Shown here: in pieces, positions 27,322 to 37,581 of the stretch
How positions within the stretch are numbered: the stretch's first letter is position 1
How the letters are laid out: every line of letters starts with the position of its first letter
Source of the DNA: Sinorhizobium arboris LMG 14919
GTDB taxonomy: Bacteria > Pseudomonadota > Alphaproteobacteria > Rhizobiales > Rhizobiaceae
Reading direction: 5' to 3'
NCBI RefSeq assembly: GCF_000427465.1
Contig: NZ_KE386497.1
Span: forward strand, 190,162-254,161
Length of the DNA stretch: 64,000 bases
Program-made: the position numbers and the translations under genes
The notes under the pieces: generated by a model
Database searches by the model: none
What the model was told of the DNA's origin: nothing
The model's input: only the letters and a program-made list of their open reading frames with translations

Positions 27322-27819
27322 TGGCGCGCCAGCGCTAAGCTTTTAGTAGTGACGACGATGCTTTGACCACCACTCTTGCAGGGATGGTTACTTGCGGATC
27401 GGCAATCTATGGTAACGCGAGTCGCGTAACGGCTCAGGCCCGAGTTCGCGGGACTCGGCCCGCCTGCAGCGAACTCAATTATGCCTTTAGTGCCGCATTT
27501 GATCTCTTGTTCCAAGACGTTGCTTATCACATGGAGCTTTCATGAAGCCGATCCCCTTCTCGTCGGCTCCAAGCAAAAACACCTGCTTGTCCGCAGAGCG
27601 CTGATACTGGTTCAGCTGCCGCGCATAAACGCGGCGAAATAGAAATATCCGAAGCACAATCATGAAAACAAAACACTGTTTCGCAGGATACCGCTGAATT
27701 TAGCGGATCAAGACACAGCCCTCTGGCGGCGCCTATCAAGCCAAGGCCACCCAGCCCGTTAGCGACAAGCGCCCCGGCGCAGCTCGAACCATGCACCATG
27801 CAGTTTGGCTCTACTTGCA
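27322..27819. other. Unassigned 500 bp
   Basis: Open frames without recognisable features; may contain more of the decayed relaxase gene, of which a recognisable part starts at about 27820. Confidence 0.3.
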
Positions 27820-28200
27820 TAATATACTCGTCGGGCTGTGCGCCCGTTGTCGGCGCGACACCGGATGATACCTGCTCATCGGCCCCCGAGCAGCTGGCGA
27901 TCTTGCTCAGTCCAGCGGTCGGCCTTCGTCTAACATTCAAGCGAGCGGCTGATATCGAGAACGCTGCGACTCCCAAGTTCCGGGACGAGGTCCTGCGCCC
28001 GGTCGCGGAGACCGGATCGATATAGCCGCGGTCGAGACTAGGTCCTGACCCTCGTCGGTGCGCCCACGCAGGATGACGTGGACACGCGGATCGTCCGTGT
28101 TCCAGTGATCGACAGCGATCCAGTCGAGCTTGGCGCCGGAATCCTATTCAGCTTTTTAGATGAGCTCGCGGGTGAAGAGTTCCAGCTTCCGGCGAATGGC
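27820..28200 (-). pseudogene. Conjugative relaxase fragment (VirD2/RlxS-like, DUF3363 type)
   Basis: The minus-strand sequence, with stops and frame changes, reads AIRRKLELFTREL, AKLDWIAVDHWNTDDPRVHV, ILRGRTDEGQDLV and SPRPGAGPRPGTWE. The HWNTDxPHxHxLxRG block followed by G-x-DLV is the hallmark of relaxases of integrative conjugative elements and related plasmids. It ends where SyrB-like sequence starts (about 28206). Direct sign that a conjugative element once lay here. Confidence 0.65.
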
Positions 28201-28205
28201 GTCCT

Positions 28206-28275
28206 ACAGCAAGCTCCCTCCGGCGTCGTTGACGCCGGCTCACGAAACGTCGAAACGCTCAAGCATTTATAGAAT
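28206..28275 (-). pseudogene. 3' end of the SyrB-like gene split by IS110
   Basis: The bases encoding the end LERFDVS and the downstream GTGAGCCGGCGTCAACGACG match the end of the intact SyrB-like gene at 60640. The 5' part continues beyond the inserted element at 29586-29999. Confidence 0.7.
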
Positions 28276-28334
28276 GGCTCGCCCACTCAGGCTCCTGCAC
28301 AATGGCGCAGGTTCAATCGAGAAAGGGACGGGTC

Positions 28335-29360
28335 ATGCAGATCGCATTATTGGGAATTGATCTCGGCAAGAATAGCTGCAGCGTCGCAGGCATCGATGCC
28401 AGCGGCGAAGTTCTTCTGCGCCGACGACTGCACCGCAACAGCATTCCCAAATTGGCTGCGCGGATTCCTGGATGCATCATTGCGATGGAAGCGTGCTGCG
28501 GCGCTCATCATCTCGGCCGGGTGTTGCGAAAGCAGGGTCACGTAGTTCGTCTCATGTCGCCGGAATACGTCCGCCCCTATGTGAAGGCGCAGAAGAATGA
28601 CGATCGCGACGCTGAGGCAATTGCTGAAGCCGCGACCCGACCAACGATGCGGTTCGTCGCCCTCAAGAGCGAGGAGCAACTCGACCTGCAGAGCCTCCAT
28701 CGCGCCAGAGATCGTTTGGTCGGTGAACGGACAGCCCTGATCAATCAACTGCGTGCAATTCTTCTGGAGCGCGGCATCACAATTCCGCAGGGCCGTCAGA
28801 AGCTCGAGAGCATGCTTCCGCAACTGATCGAAAACAGCGGCGATCTGTTGAGTGATCGGATCCGCCGTTTGCTCGAAGAGATGTGGCAAGAGCTTCGGGA
28901 TCTCACCCGACGCATCAGATCGTTTGATGATGAGTTCACTGCCTTTGCCCGCAATGATGCCTCCTGTCAGCGACTGGAATCGATTCCCGGCATAGGATCA
29001 TTGAACGCCACCGCCTTTGTCGCGGCGATCGACAAGGCGCAGGCCTTTGCTCGCGGCCGAGATCTTGCGGCCTGGCTGGGGCTGGTGCCGCGGCAGATGA
29101 CCACCGGCGGAAAGCCTCGGCTGTTGGGCATCAGCAAACGGGGGAACGCATATCTGCGCCGCATGCTGATCCATGGTGCAAGGGCAGCCATGCCGCATCT
29201 GGCGCGAACCCAGACCGCAACCGGCTCGTGGCTGCGCCGACTGATCGCGCGCGCCCATCCGAATGTCGTCGTGGTCGCGTTGGCGGCAAAGATGGCCCGA
29301 ATCATTTGGGCAGTTTTGCAGAAACGTGTTGCGTTCGAACACGCAGCCGCCGCTCTGTAA
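28335..29360 (+). CDS. IS110-family transposase
   Basis: 341 residues from ATG 28335 ([19 protein letters not shown]). It has the N-terminal RuvC-like DEDD domain: Asp in GIDLGK, Glu in [13 protein letters not shown], Asp in [17 protein letters not shown], and the C-terminal Tnp20 domain with IPGIGSLNATAF and the catalytic-serine region [20 protein letters not shown]. Full length for the family and uninterrupted. Related, but clearly not identical, to the transposases at 30400-31356 and 40611-41636. Confidence 0.9.
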   Translation: MQIALLGIDLGKNSCSVAGIDASGEVLLRRRLHRNSIPKLAARIPGCIIAMEACCGAHHLGRVLRKQGHVVRLMSPEYVRPYVKAQKNDDRDAEAIAEAATRPTMRFVALKSEEQLDLQSLHRARDRLVGERTALINQLRAILLERGITIPQGRQKLESMLPQLIENSGDLLSDRIRRLLEEMWQELRDLTRRIRSFDDEFTAFARNDASCQRLESIPGIGSLNATAFVAAIDKAQAFARGRDLAAWLGLVPRQMTTGGKPRLLGISKRGNAYLRRMLIHGARAAMPHLARTQTATGSWLRRLIARAHPNVVVVALAAKMARIIWAVLQKRVAFEHAAAAL

Positions 29361-29588
29361 TCGCGGCGTTGCGGCCTCGCGAATATCTGCGGGTGGAATG
29401 AAAAAGATGGCCTGACAGTTAGACGACGCCTTGAAAACCCGATCAAAAAGATGGCGGACCTCGCCGGAGCGTTTATGTGGATCAGGGCGTGCGGAGCTCC
29501 ATCTTGGCCAAGGCGTGCCTTGAGACCGGATACGTTGGTGCAGATTGATCAGCCTCCTTCAGACCGCTTGCGGACGGGCGAGCCATAC
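29361..29588 (+). ncRNA. Candidate structured RNA in the IS110 3' region
   Basis: The non-coding 3' part keeps blocks shared with the two related elements although the transposases have diverged: ATCTGCGGGTGG, GATGGCCTGACAGT, CTCCATCTTGGCC and GAGACCGGATACGTTG. Established knowledge: IS110/IS1111 elements encode a guide (bridge or seek) RNA in a terminal non-coding segment, 3' in the IS1111 group. Assignment is inference. Confidence 0.45.
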
Positions 29589-29999
29589 GTTTTTGAGCTG
29601 GACGTTCTGCAGATAAAGTTTTTGAGCCAGCCGTCGTCGCAGCTGTTTGGTTTCCTCGTCGAGGGTCGCCACTTCGTTGAAGAAAGGATCCCCGGAAGAC
29701 GGGGGTTGAACGGTCTCAGCTGAATTTGTGGCGACAGCGCTCCGCGCAAGCAGCTGGGTGCGCGCTCTCTTCGGACGTTCTCGACGCTCGATTCGCGGTT
29801 TTCCTTGGGGCTTTTTGCTTTTCTCGCTTTTCGGCCCCAATGCGCCTCCCTCGGCCCCGACGGAGGTGCCAACTTGTTTTCCGCTTTGCTTTCGGGACGC
29901 TCGGGATCGGCGTCATGCGCGATCGAATTCTTTGCGCTTTCGCCGGCCGTCGCCGCGACGACAGTTCAGCAAGCATTTCCACGGTGATTTCATAGTGTT
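29586..29999 (-). pseudogene. SyrB-like gene, 5' part, frameshifted
   Basis: Minus-strand pieces match the intact gene at 60640-61248: LAELSSRRRPAKAQ at the start, KSEKSKKPQGKPRIERRERP and LDEETKQLRRRLAQKLYLQN at the end. An internal deletion of roughly 120 bp and a frameshift break it, and the IS110 element at 28267-29590 removes its last codons. The upstream segment (30000-30150) also matches that before the intact copy, so a larger block was duplicated. Confidence 0.75.
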
Positions 30000-30389
30000 C
30001 CTACCTCGAAAACGTGGGCTGCGATCCCGCTGCAGCCGCGTACCTTCACACGTGGTTCGGCCAGGTACCTTGACGTCCGGTCGGCGAATCTCTCCCTTCT
30101 CAACATGGACTGAGAGTCATTATCTCTACAAGCGCCTTTCGATGATCGCGTGACGGTGTCCACGACCGGCTCTGCGGTATCGAAGGGCCGGCACCATCCT
30201 GGCGTCGAGAGCTTAGCGCCGGACCGCCGCAGGGAGCGCCTGAGGGGCGGTGCATTCTGCCGCTCGTTCGGAAGAGGCAAAACGCTAGTCCCTGTTTTAC
30301 ATTTAATTGGAATGGTTCACTTTTATCTAACGAAACGGAAATCCCCAGAAGGCCGGAACCGCAGCGAGCACCCGCAAGGGCCGGATTTC
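30000..30389. other. Duplicated block upstream of SyrB-like copy 1; then an inverted repeat
   Basis: 30000-30150 matches 61250-61400 (for example ACGTGGGCTGCGATCCCGCT). Further on, CGGAAATCC and GGATTTCCG, about 40 nt apart at 30334-30390, could form a hairpin. No gene recognised. Confidence 0.5.
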
Positions 30390-31610
30390 CGCCCTGCCGG
30401 TGGCGCGGTGGTTCTGCGCCGTCGTCTTCGTCGCGATGGCGTTCTGGGCTTTGTCGGCAAAATGGAACCGTGCATTGTGGCGATGGAAGCCGCTGCGGCG
30501 CGCATCACCTTGGGCGGGTACTTGGTGCCAGGGGTCACACGGTCCGGCTGATGTCGCCGGAATATGTGCGCCCTATGTGAAGGCGAACAAGAACGACGAC
30601 CACGATGCCGAGGCGATCGGGGAAGCAGCAACGCGGCCGACGATGCGGTTTGTACCGGTGAAGAGTGAAGCGCAATCGGACATCCAGGCGCTGCATCGGG
30701 CGCGCTCGCGCCTGGTGACGGAGCGCACGGCGCTGATCAATCACCTGCGCGCATTGTTGCTGGAGCGCGGCATCGTCGTTGCTCAGGGCCGACGCAAGCT
30801 GAAAGATGCGCTTGGGGTTTTCGCCGATGAGGACGATTCCCGGCTGTCGTCTCGCATGCGCCTTCTGTTCGAGGACCTGCGCGCCGAATGGCGCAGTCTT
30901 GATGAACGGATTGCCGCCTTCGATGCTGAGTTCGTGCGCATGGCGCGTGACGACGACACGGCCCGTCGCCTTTCGACGATCCCCGGCATCGGGGTCGTCA
31001 ACGCCACCGCGCTTGTTGCCGCAGTCGGCGATGCAGCAAGCTTCGGGAGCGGTCGTGACCTTGCCGCCTGGCTGGGCCTCACACCGCGGCAGGCGACCAC
31101 CGGAGGCAAGCCCAGACTGCTGGGCATATCCAAGCGCGGCAACCGCTACCTGCGAGCAAACCTGATCCATGGCGCTCGCGCAGTCCTGCCGCGCATCATG
31201 GCTCAGGATACGCCGCTGGGCCGATGGGCCCGTAGTCTGTTGGGACGGGCGCACAAGAACATCGTCGTCGTCGCGCTGGCTGCCAAACTCGCGCGTATCG
31301 TCTGGGCAGTGCTGCGCAAGGAGGATAGCTTCGATCCGGCGATCGCGGCGGCGTAGAAATAGGAGATCATCGGATGCTGATCTGATGGTCGCGCGAATCT
31401 GCGGGTGGTGAAAGAAGATGGCCTGACAGTCGACCGGTAGCCTGGAAACCTGAACCATTGAACGGCCGATCGAGGCCGGTGTGATTTTGAGGACCAGACT
31501 GCGCGAATCTCCATCCTGGCCAGGGATATGATCCCGAGACCGGATACGTTGACGCAGACTGAGCAGAGCGATCTTGCAAATCACTCTCGCAGACGGGCGG
31601 GCCATACGTT
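30390..31610 (+). pseudogene. IS110-family element, 5'-truncated and frameshifted copy
   Basis: From about 30390 the sequence follows the element at 40350-41715 (same transposase), but the first 40 codons or so are missing and a frameshift near 30540 separates the [10 protein letters not shown] region from the rest. The remaining frame (about 30540-31356) is open: [20 protein letters not shown] to [15 protein letters not shown]. The 3' non-coding part continues to GGGCGGGCCATACG at 31608, where an IS5 copy follows. Confidence 0.8.
31357..31608 (+). ncRNA. Candidate IS110 3' guide-type RNA, copy in the decayed element
   Basis: Carries the same conserved blocks (ATCTGCGGGTGG, GATGGCCTGACAGTCG, GAGACCGGATACGTTGACG) as the 3' parts at 29361 and 40362. 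It may be non-functional since the transposase is broken. Confidence 0.35.
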
Positions 31611-32418
31611 CATAGGGTTCCGCATTTTCCAAGCGGAGCGGGGCGATGGGGATCAAGCGATACGAACGAGCGAGGCGCAGTGGGCACGGATAGCGGCGTT
31701 GTTGCCGGGCAAGGCCGGTGACCCTGGCCGGACGGGCGTCGACAACCGGCTGTTCGTCAACGGCTGCTTGTGGGTGCTGCGCTCCGGGGCGCACTGGCGC
31801 GACCTGCCGGAACGTTATGGCAAGTGGAAGACCGTGCATCGCCGTTTCAGCCGTTGGTGCCATGCCGGCGTGTGGGAGCGGGTGTTCGCGGTGCTGACCG
31901 CCGACCACGACAACCAATATCTGATGCTCGACAGCACCATCGTGCGCGCCCATCAACAGGCGGCGAGCGGAAAAGGGGAGCCAAGGATCAGGCGCTGGGA
32001 CGTTCCCGAGGTGGACTGACCACCAAGATCCACATGCTGGCCGACGCCCTCGGACGCCCGCTGCGCCTGATCGTCACCGCCGGTCAGGTCGGTGACGTCA
32101 CCCAGGCAGAAGCCTTGCTGAAGGGGTGGTCCGGTGCCGCCGTCGTCGCCGACAAGGCGTATGATAGCAATGCCCTGCGCGAGACGATCGCCGTCATGAG
32201 GGCCGAGGCGGTCATCCCCTCAAACCGCTCGCGCAAGGCCATTGTTCGTCATGATGCCGAAGCGTATCGGCACCGCAACCGGATCGAACGCTGCTTCAAC
32301 CGCCTCAAACACTTTCGCCGCTTTGCCACCCGCTATGACCGGCGGACAATCCACTTCAACGGCTTTGCCTTACTCGCCGCCGCAATGATCTGGCTCCGAT
32401 GAATGTCGATTCACCCTA
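31611..32418 (+). mobile_element. IS5-family element, copy 2 (truncated, frameshifted)
   Basis: Same element as 8190-9048 in opposite orientation. Its right terminal repeat GAATGTCGATTCACCCTAG is present, but the left end is lost at the junction with the IS110 relative. The transposase frame breaks near 32010: copy 1 has GAGGGGGGACTG (E-G-G-L), copy 2 GAGGTGGACTGA, one base fewer, giving a premature stop. The rest (GLTTKIHMLADALGR to AAAMIWLR) continues in the next frame to 32402. Confidence 0.85.
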
Positions 32419-32501
32419 GGCCCATCTCAGTCCGAATGTGAAAACTAGCTGGAATTAGCTTAACTCAGCGTCCGAAAAACCGGCAGCAGACCAGCTTACG
32501 G

Positions 32502-33530
32502 CTATTGAATATTGCCCAGCAGGGTCGCCATGGCAGCAGTCATGGCGCTAGGGTAATTTTCTAGATCCTTGACCTCGAACAGGAAGCGATTTGAGTCTGC
32601 ACCGGCGCTCGACCACGTCGTCACCCCATTCGGATTGCACTTGATGTCGACGGGGCGGAAGCCAAAAATCGCATCATCTGCGTCGGACCCAGCAATGATC
32701 TTGCCCGCCTTGTCCACGGCTTGGGACACCATGTGGAAAAAGCCGGCGGTGCACCACATGAAGCGATCGGCATGGACGGTATACCAGCTCGATGTATCGC
32801 TCTGCGGTGCCAGCAGCGGCTGTAGGTAGCGCGCATCGGTTCGCGCCTCGAGGGAATAGGTGAAGTAGCTTTGCAGGACGGGCGACAATTTTGGCAGAAC
32901 GTCGCTCTGGTTGAAACGGTAGAAAGTACCGAACCGCTCGACCTTTGGGTTGAAATCGCCGTCATCGGTCTCGAAGCATGGCATCCAGAAAATTGGGCAC
33001 GGGATATCGAACGTGGCGGCGTAAGCGGCTGCATTGAGCATAACATTGTACTCTAGCTGCCCCTGCTTCGCGACATCGGGATGGCCCGCGCCCGCATTGA
33101 GGTAGATCCCCGCACATTTGTTACGGAAAAGATCTGGTTCAAGCTTGGCCGCGACGGCGAGATCGCGGCAGGAGCCGACGATGCTGATGTAGGCCGGCCC
33201 TGCGCTGTCGCGGAGATAGTCGAGGATGAACTCCGCGCCGGCGCGGTCGCGCCTAGGAAGGGCAGCAAGCGACGCCGGGTCATGCGTGTAGGGAACGGAT
33301 GAGCCGACCGCCATGTGCGTTGGCAATCCCGTGAGGTAGCTTAGCTGCGCAATGCCGGTGACATCGGGACTGCGGCCTGGACGACTATCGGGCGGGAAGT
33401 CGACCAGTATGCCGCCGAGCTCAAGTTGGCCCGATGCGGCAAGAGCATAGACGCAAGCAAGATCCCAGTGATCGTCCGGATCGGCATAGGGACGAAACAG
33501 GTCGGTCTGATGAAGCAGTCTTATAACCAT
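32502..33530 (-). CDS. Nucleoside-hydrolase-like protein, copy 1
   Basis: About 342 residues. The N terminus has DPDDHWDLACVYALAASG, close to the Asp cluster DxDxxxDDxxA that binds calcium and water in inosine-uridine nucleoside hydrolases (IunH); the later [14 protein letters not shown] and IVGSCRDLAVAAKL also fit. C-terminal His/Asp active-site residues could not be placed with certainty, so the substrate may not be a nucleoside. ATG at 33530 is preceded by GGAGGATT. It lies directly after promoter/operator sequence that in the full locus (45.4 kb) precedes the binding protein; the permease and binding-protein genes were lost from this copy. Divergent from the ATPase at 33946. Confidence 0.7.
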   Translation of the reverse strand: MVIRLLHQTDLFRPYADPDDHWDLACVYALAASGQLELGGILVDFPPDSRPGRSPDVTGIAQLSYLTGLPTHMAVGSSVPYTHDPASLAALPRRDRAGAEFILDYLRDSAGPAYISIVGSCRDLAVAAKLEPDLFRNKCAGIYLNAGAGHPDVAKQGQLEYNVMLNAAAYAATFDIPCPIFWMPCFETDDGDFNPKVERFGTFYRFNQSDVLPKLSPVLQSYFTYSLEARTDARYLQPLLAPQSDTSSWYTVHADRFMWCTAGFFHMVSQAVDKAGKIIAGSDADDAIFGFRPVDIKCNPNGVTTWSSAGADSNRFLFEVKDLENYPSAMTAAMATLLGNIQ

Positions 33531-33945
33531 CGAATCCTCCTCATTATTCTTTCTCCCGACATCGCGACCGAGTCGGTGACCAAAACAAGCGTACGCTATG
33601 GGTATTATTGCAAGATTGCAATAACCTAATATTGCCAAACGTGAATACGCTGTGGTAGAAATGAAATCGGCTAGAGGAGGCCGCATGGTTAAGGTCCCCT
33701 TCATATTCAGCTCGCCTTGATGCGGACAAAGCGATGGCTCGAGAAGCGCGCGTTGAACATGTGCTCCGAAGTGCGCATGTTTGGCCACGGCGCGTAGCCA
33801 TGCTCTCTCCAGGTGACATAGATGTGAAGCCAGTAATAACGTGCACGCTTGAATTCGAAGGCAGTGTCGAGAATTGAAATCGCCGCATCTCCACAATGGC
33901 GAAGTGGAGATGCAAATTGCTTTGCCGAAGGAGAGGAGATGCCAG
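33531..33945. promoter_or_regulatory. Duplicated control region with remnants of permease and gntR
   Basis: Next to the gene start, bases matching the last codons of permease 2 (ACATCGCGACCGAGTCGGTG) are fused directly to sequence matching the binding-protein/gntR control region (TTGCAAGATTGCAA and AATATTGCCAAACG), then to a decayed gntR start (GAGGCCGCATG, TTCATATTCAGCTCGCC). A near-identical block is at 37582-37996. The control sequence probably drives both the hydrolase and, divergently, the ATPase. Confidence 0.65.
33608..33621. promoter_or_regulatory. Candidate GntR operator, copy 1
   Basis: TTGCAAGATTGCAA: arms TTGCA/TGCAA around 4 bp. The same palindrome occurs at 37660-37673 and, as TTGCAAGAATGCAA, at 45372-45385, each time followed by AATATTGCCAAACG. 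Conservation in all three control regions suggests a regulator site. Confidence 0.5.
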
Positions 33946-35007
33946 TTGGCCCAGGTCACCGTTAGGAACATCGTCAAGCGCTACGGACGCGCCCAAGTCA
34001 TCCATGGCGTGAATGTCGACATTGCAGATGGCGAGTTCGTCATCCTAGTCGGCCCATCCGGGTGTGGCAAATCCACCCTGTTACGCATGATTGCCGGTCT
34101 CGAATCGATATCGGGCGGTGAGATCCGCATCGGCGGCCGGGTGGTGAACGATCTTCTGCCAAACGACCGCGACATAGCGATGGTGTTCCAGAACTATGCC
34201 CTCTATCCGCACAAGAACGTCGCCGATAACATGGGCTTTTCGCTCAAAATCAAGGGCAGGCCGAAAGCCGAGATTGATGCCAAGGTGAAGAAGGCGGCTG
34301 AAATCCTGGATCTAGGTAAGCTGCTAGGCCGATTTCCGAAACAACTTTCGGGCGGACAGCGCCAGCGTGTGGCTATGGGACGCGCCATTGTGCGCGATCC
34401 GCAAGTCTTCCTGTTCGATGAGCCCCTTTCGAATCTCGACGCCAAACTTCGTGTCGCGATGCGCGTTGAAATCAAGGAATTGCATCAACGCCTCGGCACA
34501 ACGATCGTCTATGTTACTCATGATCAGATCGAGGCGATGACTATGGCCGATAAGATCGTTGTGATGAGGGACGGCAAGGTGGAGCAGGTCGGCCCACCAC
34601 TCGATCTTTACGACAATCCGGGGAATGTCTTCGTCGCTGGCTTCATCGGCTCTCCAGCCATGAACTTCATCAACGGCAGGATCGACTCAAAAGACGGCGA
34701 ACAGATTTTCGTTTCCGATACCGGATCCGTGCTGCCCACTCGTGGGGTTAAGGCGCAGGCTGGTCAGCCGGTCGTCTATGGCATACGTCCCGAGCATATC
34801 GACATCGCGCCTGGCGGCTTGGTGGCAACGGTTTCTCTGTTGGAGCCGACCGGCTCTGAGACCCAGATTTTCGCAAGGGTCGGCAGAGACGCTGTTGACG
34901 CCATCGTCAAGGACAGGCTTACGGCCCGGCCTGGTGAAGAGGTGAGACTGAGGATCGATCCGCGCCGGGTCCACATCTTTGACAGGCAAAGCGGCGCACG
35001 CCTGTGA
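33946..35007 (+). CDS. ABC transporter ATPase, CUT1 sugar family (UgpC/MsmK-like)
   Basis: About 353 residues from TTG 33946, preceded by [24 protein letters not shown] fits the standard family start. Walker [14 protein letters not shown]-loop [10 protein letters not shown], signature [15 protein letters not shown], Walker [14 protein letters not shown]-loop [12 protein letters not shown], and a C-terminal TOBE/MalK regulatory domain with [13 protein letters not shown]. Energises uptake through two permeases. No permease is adjacent; the only intact ones are at 42.2-44.0 kb and lack an own intact ATPase, so this gene probably serves them. Confidence 0.9.
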   Translation: MAQVTVRNIVKRYGRAQVIHGVNVDIADGEFVILVGPSGCGKSTLLRMIAGLESISGGEIRIGGRVVNDLLPNDRDIAMVFQNYALYPHKNVADNMGFSLKIKGRPKAEIDAKVKKAAEILDLGKLLGRFPKQLSGGQRQRVAMGRAIVRDPQVFLFDEPLSNLDAKLRVAMRVEIKELHQRLGTTIVYVTHDQIEAMTMADKIVVMRDGKVEQVGPPLDLYDNPGNVFVAGFIGSPAMNFINGRIDSKDGEQIFVSDTGSVLPTRGVKAQAGQPVVYGIRPEHIDIAPGGLVATVSLLEPTGSETQIFARVGRDAVDAIVKDRLTARPGEEVRLRIDPRRVHIFDRQSGARL

Positions 35008-35084
35008 GCCTTCGCTATTGCGATTGTCATCTGCAGGTAAAGCGCGCAGGTGAAGTGACGTCATGACGTGGCAGGAGTTTCCGG

Positions 35085-35175
35085 AGGGTCGGCGCCGGCA
35101 AAGGCATTGGTCGCGCGGTCGCGCTGAGACTCACGTCGCGCGGCGCCGAGGCGGTGACACTCACCTCGATCTGAG
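35085..35175 (+). pseudogene. SDR N-terminal fragment
   Basis: VGAGKGIGRAVALRLTSRG is a typical SDR cofactor loop (GxxxGIG) but the frame ends after about 30 residues and there is no start codon. Lies just behind the ATPase gene; a former dehydrogenase of the catabolic locus is possible. Confidence 0.5.
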
Positions 35176-35399
35176 GCGGATCTGAGAGTGCTCTACGCCG
35201 AGATCGGCAGCCACTGCATAATCCACAGGCCGGCGCGAGCGATCACTAGGGCCTCCAGCCCATCATCATTGGAGCGGTTGAAGAGCTTGTACCCGTTTTG
35301 CGCGAAAGGTAAATCGTCGGAATCCGGAGGGCTATTTGCGGTCGCTTCTGACGGTTCCACGCATTCACGCGACCTCACATAAGCCAGATTGAACTAAGG

Positions 35400-35600
35400 G
35401 AATTCCCTGCAGAGACCGATACGATCCCGTCGGTGGCTATCGGCGAGAAAGCGGAAGTGGCGCATGCGGTGGAAGCTCATCGGGGACACGTGCAGAAGAA
35501 AGCGCCAGATGAACTCGTGCGGGTCAAGGCGCATGATCTTCTCGCGATCGCGACCAATTGCGGCGATAATCCTTCCATCCGAAGGCAACGTGACCGTCAT
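35400..35600 (-). pseudogene. IS91-family transposase fragment
   Basis: The minus-strand peptide LDPHEFIWRFLLHVSPMSFH, RMRHFRFLADSHR matches the conserved LxxxEFIRRFLxHVLPKGFxRIRHYG block of IS91 rolling-circle transposases. Only this region is preserved. Confidence 0.65.
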
Positions 35601-36549
35601 CGAACCTCGACGATGCGGCTGTTGGCGACGGCAAGAGCACCTGGTCCGGATCGCCGGACGGTGGCTTCGAATAAACCATCGATTCGACGCGGCGAGCACG
35701 TGCGAGATGGCGGGTGAAATACGATGGGTGTACCGGCAGAGATAGGATGGCGCGCAACGCTTATGATTCCGGCGGCGTCACCGCCAGTCGTAACCGATCG
35801 AGCGGACTGGTGCTTCGATGGCCTTTTCAGTTGGCAAGCCTTCCGAAGCCTCTTGCTCCGAATAAGTTCCATGCGCCGCCCTTTATGCGGGTGCGGCACC
35901 TTTCGTGGGGTGTTGGCGTCATTGTCTGTAGCCAGGGCGGGTCTGACACGTCTTTTACCCGAGGGCGTCCGTGAAGTACAAACGCCGGCACGTGCGCCGT
36001 CGACGAAGCGCTGTCCGCCAGATGTCGGTAGTATGGCTAGAAGTGACCAAACATCGTTTGAGCTGCATCTAGCGACGAGCGCTGGTTGATCGCTGGACAT
36101 CGACGTCCCCTGTTGACAAGTGCCTCGTTCGACGACCGTTATCACGTAGCGAAAGTTCGAAGATCTATCGACAGATCTGGCAATTTCCGTTTTTAATGAA
36201 TCGCCTCGAAGCGCTCGTGATTGAATTGGAGATTGACCTATCGGTTCCCTATTGGCGCCGGAAGGCACCGCCGAATCATCGCTTCAATGGAGGAGGCGTC
36301 GTCGCGACGCACCGCGCATCTCTAGACTTGCGCGCCAAAAGGCCAGTGGGCACTGGGGACGTTCGCTGCCTCCAACTACCTGGCTGCGCCGCAAACGCAG
36401 CCAGGATAACACGTGGGGATAGAGCTGATCGTTAGCTTCGCGGCAACGGCCGCCGCTACTGCTCCAAAAACCCGACCACTCACGGCGACAGTCAGAGCGG
36501 TGGAAAGGCTTCGAGTTGTGCAATGGGCAACCACTGGTTCGGCTTACGG

Positions 36550-37581
36550 CTATTGAATATTCCCCAGCAGGGTCGTCATGGCAACAGTCATGGCGCTAGC
36601 ATAGCTGTCGAGATCCTTCACCTCAAACAGGAAACGATTTGAATCCACACCGGCGTTCGTCCACGTCGTCACCCCATTCGGATCGCACTTGACGTCGACG
36701 GGGCGGAAGCCGAAAACCGCATCGTCTGCGTTGGACCCAGCAATGATCTTGCCCACCTTGCCCACGGCTTGGGATACCATATGGAAAAAGCCGGCGGTAC
36801 ACCACATGCTGCGGTATTCCTGCATGGTGCGCCAGCTCGATGTATCGCTCCGCGGCGCCAGCAGCGGCTGTAGGTAGCGCGCATCCGTTCTGCACTCGAG
36901 GGAATAGGTGAAGTAGCTTTGCAGGACGGGCGACAACTTTGTCAGAACGTCGCCCTGCTTGAAGCGATAGAAGGTCCCGAACTGTTTGACCTTCCTGTCC
37001 AGGTACTCCTCAATTACCGTCTCGAAGCAGGGCATCCAGTAAATCGGGCACGGTATGTCGAACGTGGCGGCGTAAGCGGCCGCATTGAGCACAACATTGT
37101 ATTCTGTCCCTCCCTGCTGCGCGACATCGGGATGGCCCGCGCCCGCGTTGAGGTAGATCCCCGCACATTTGTTACGGAACAGATCCGGATCAAGCTTGGC
37201 CGCGATTGCGAGATCGCGGCAGGAGCCGACGATGCTGATGTAGGCCGGCCCTGCGCTGTCGCGGAGATAGTCGAGGATGAACTCCGCGCCGGCGCGGTCG
37301 CGCCTAGGAAGGGCAGCAAGCGACGCCGGGTCATGCGTGTAGGGAACGGATGAGCCGACCGCCATGTGCATTGGCAATCCCGTGAGGTAGCTTAGCTGCG
37401 CAATGCCGGTGACATCGGGACTGCGGCCTGGAGCGTCATCGGGCGGGAAGTCGACCAGTACGCCGCCGAGCTCAAGTTGGCCCGATGCGGCAAGAGCGTA
37501 GACGCAAGCAAGGTCCCAGTGATCGTCCGGATCGAGACTGGGACGAAACAGGTCGGTCTGATGAAGCAGTCTTATAACCAT
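36550..37581 (-). CDS. Nucleoside-hydrolase-like protein, copy 2
   Basis: About 343 residues, nearly the same as copy 1 (DPDDHWDLACVYALAASG, IVGSCRDLAIAAKLDPDLF), differing mostly in residues about 195-215, where it has TVIEEYLDRKVKQFG in place of DDGDFNPKVERFG. Start ATG at 37581 follows GGAGGATTCGC. Preceded by the same fused control region as copy 1. Both frames are intact, so both copies may be under selection. Confidence 0.7.
   Translation of the reverse strand: MVIRLLHQTDLFRPSLDPDDHWDLACVYALAASGQLELGGVLVDFPPDDAPGRSPDVTGIAQLSYLTGLPMHMAVGSSVPYTHDPASLAALPRRDRAGAEFILDYLRDSAGPAYISIVGSCRDLAIAAKLDPDLFRNKCAGIYLNAGAGHPDVAQQGGTEYNVVLNAAAYAATFDIPCPIYWMPCFETVIEEYLDRKVKQFGTFYRFKQGDVLTKLSPVLQSYFTYSLECRTDARYLQPLLAPRSDTSSWRTMQEYRSMWCTAGFFHMVSQAVGKVGKIIAGSNADDAVFGFRPVDVKCDPNGVTTWTNAGVDSNRFLFEVKDLDSYASAMTVAMTTLLGNIQ

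Larger units (their letters stand above)
28267..29590 (+). mobile_element. IS110-family (IS1111-like) element, apparently intact
   Basis: Comparison with the uninterrupted SyrB-like gene near 60659 places the borders: left after CTCAAGCAT, right before TTTTTGAGCTGG. Subterminal inverted repeats ATGGCTCGCCC and GGGCGAGCCAT are present, as in IS1111-type members. It holds a transposase gene, about 68 bp of 5' and about 230 bp of 3' non-coding sequence. Confidence 0.85.
35008..36549. other. 1.5 kb of decayed sequence
   Basis: Apart from a short SDR-like start and an IS91 fragment, no gene is recognised. Minus-strand frames between 35600 and 36270 are open but carry no motif I know. Confidence 0.5.

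Noticed and set aside
30535-31956. Long minus-strand open frame of 473 codons
   Set aside because: It is antisense to IS110 and IS5 transposase sequences and has no motif of its own.
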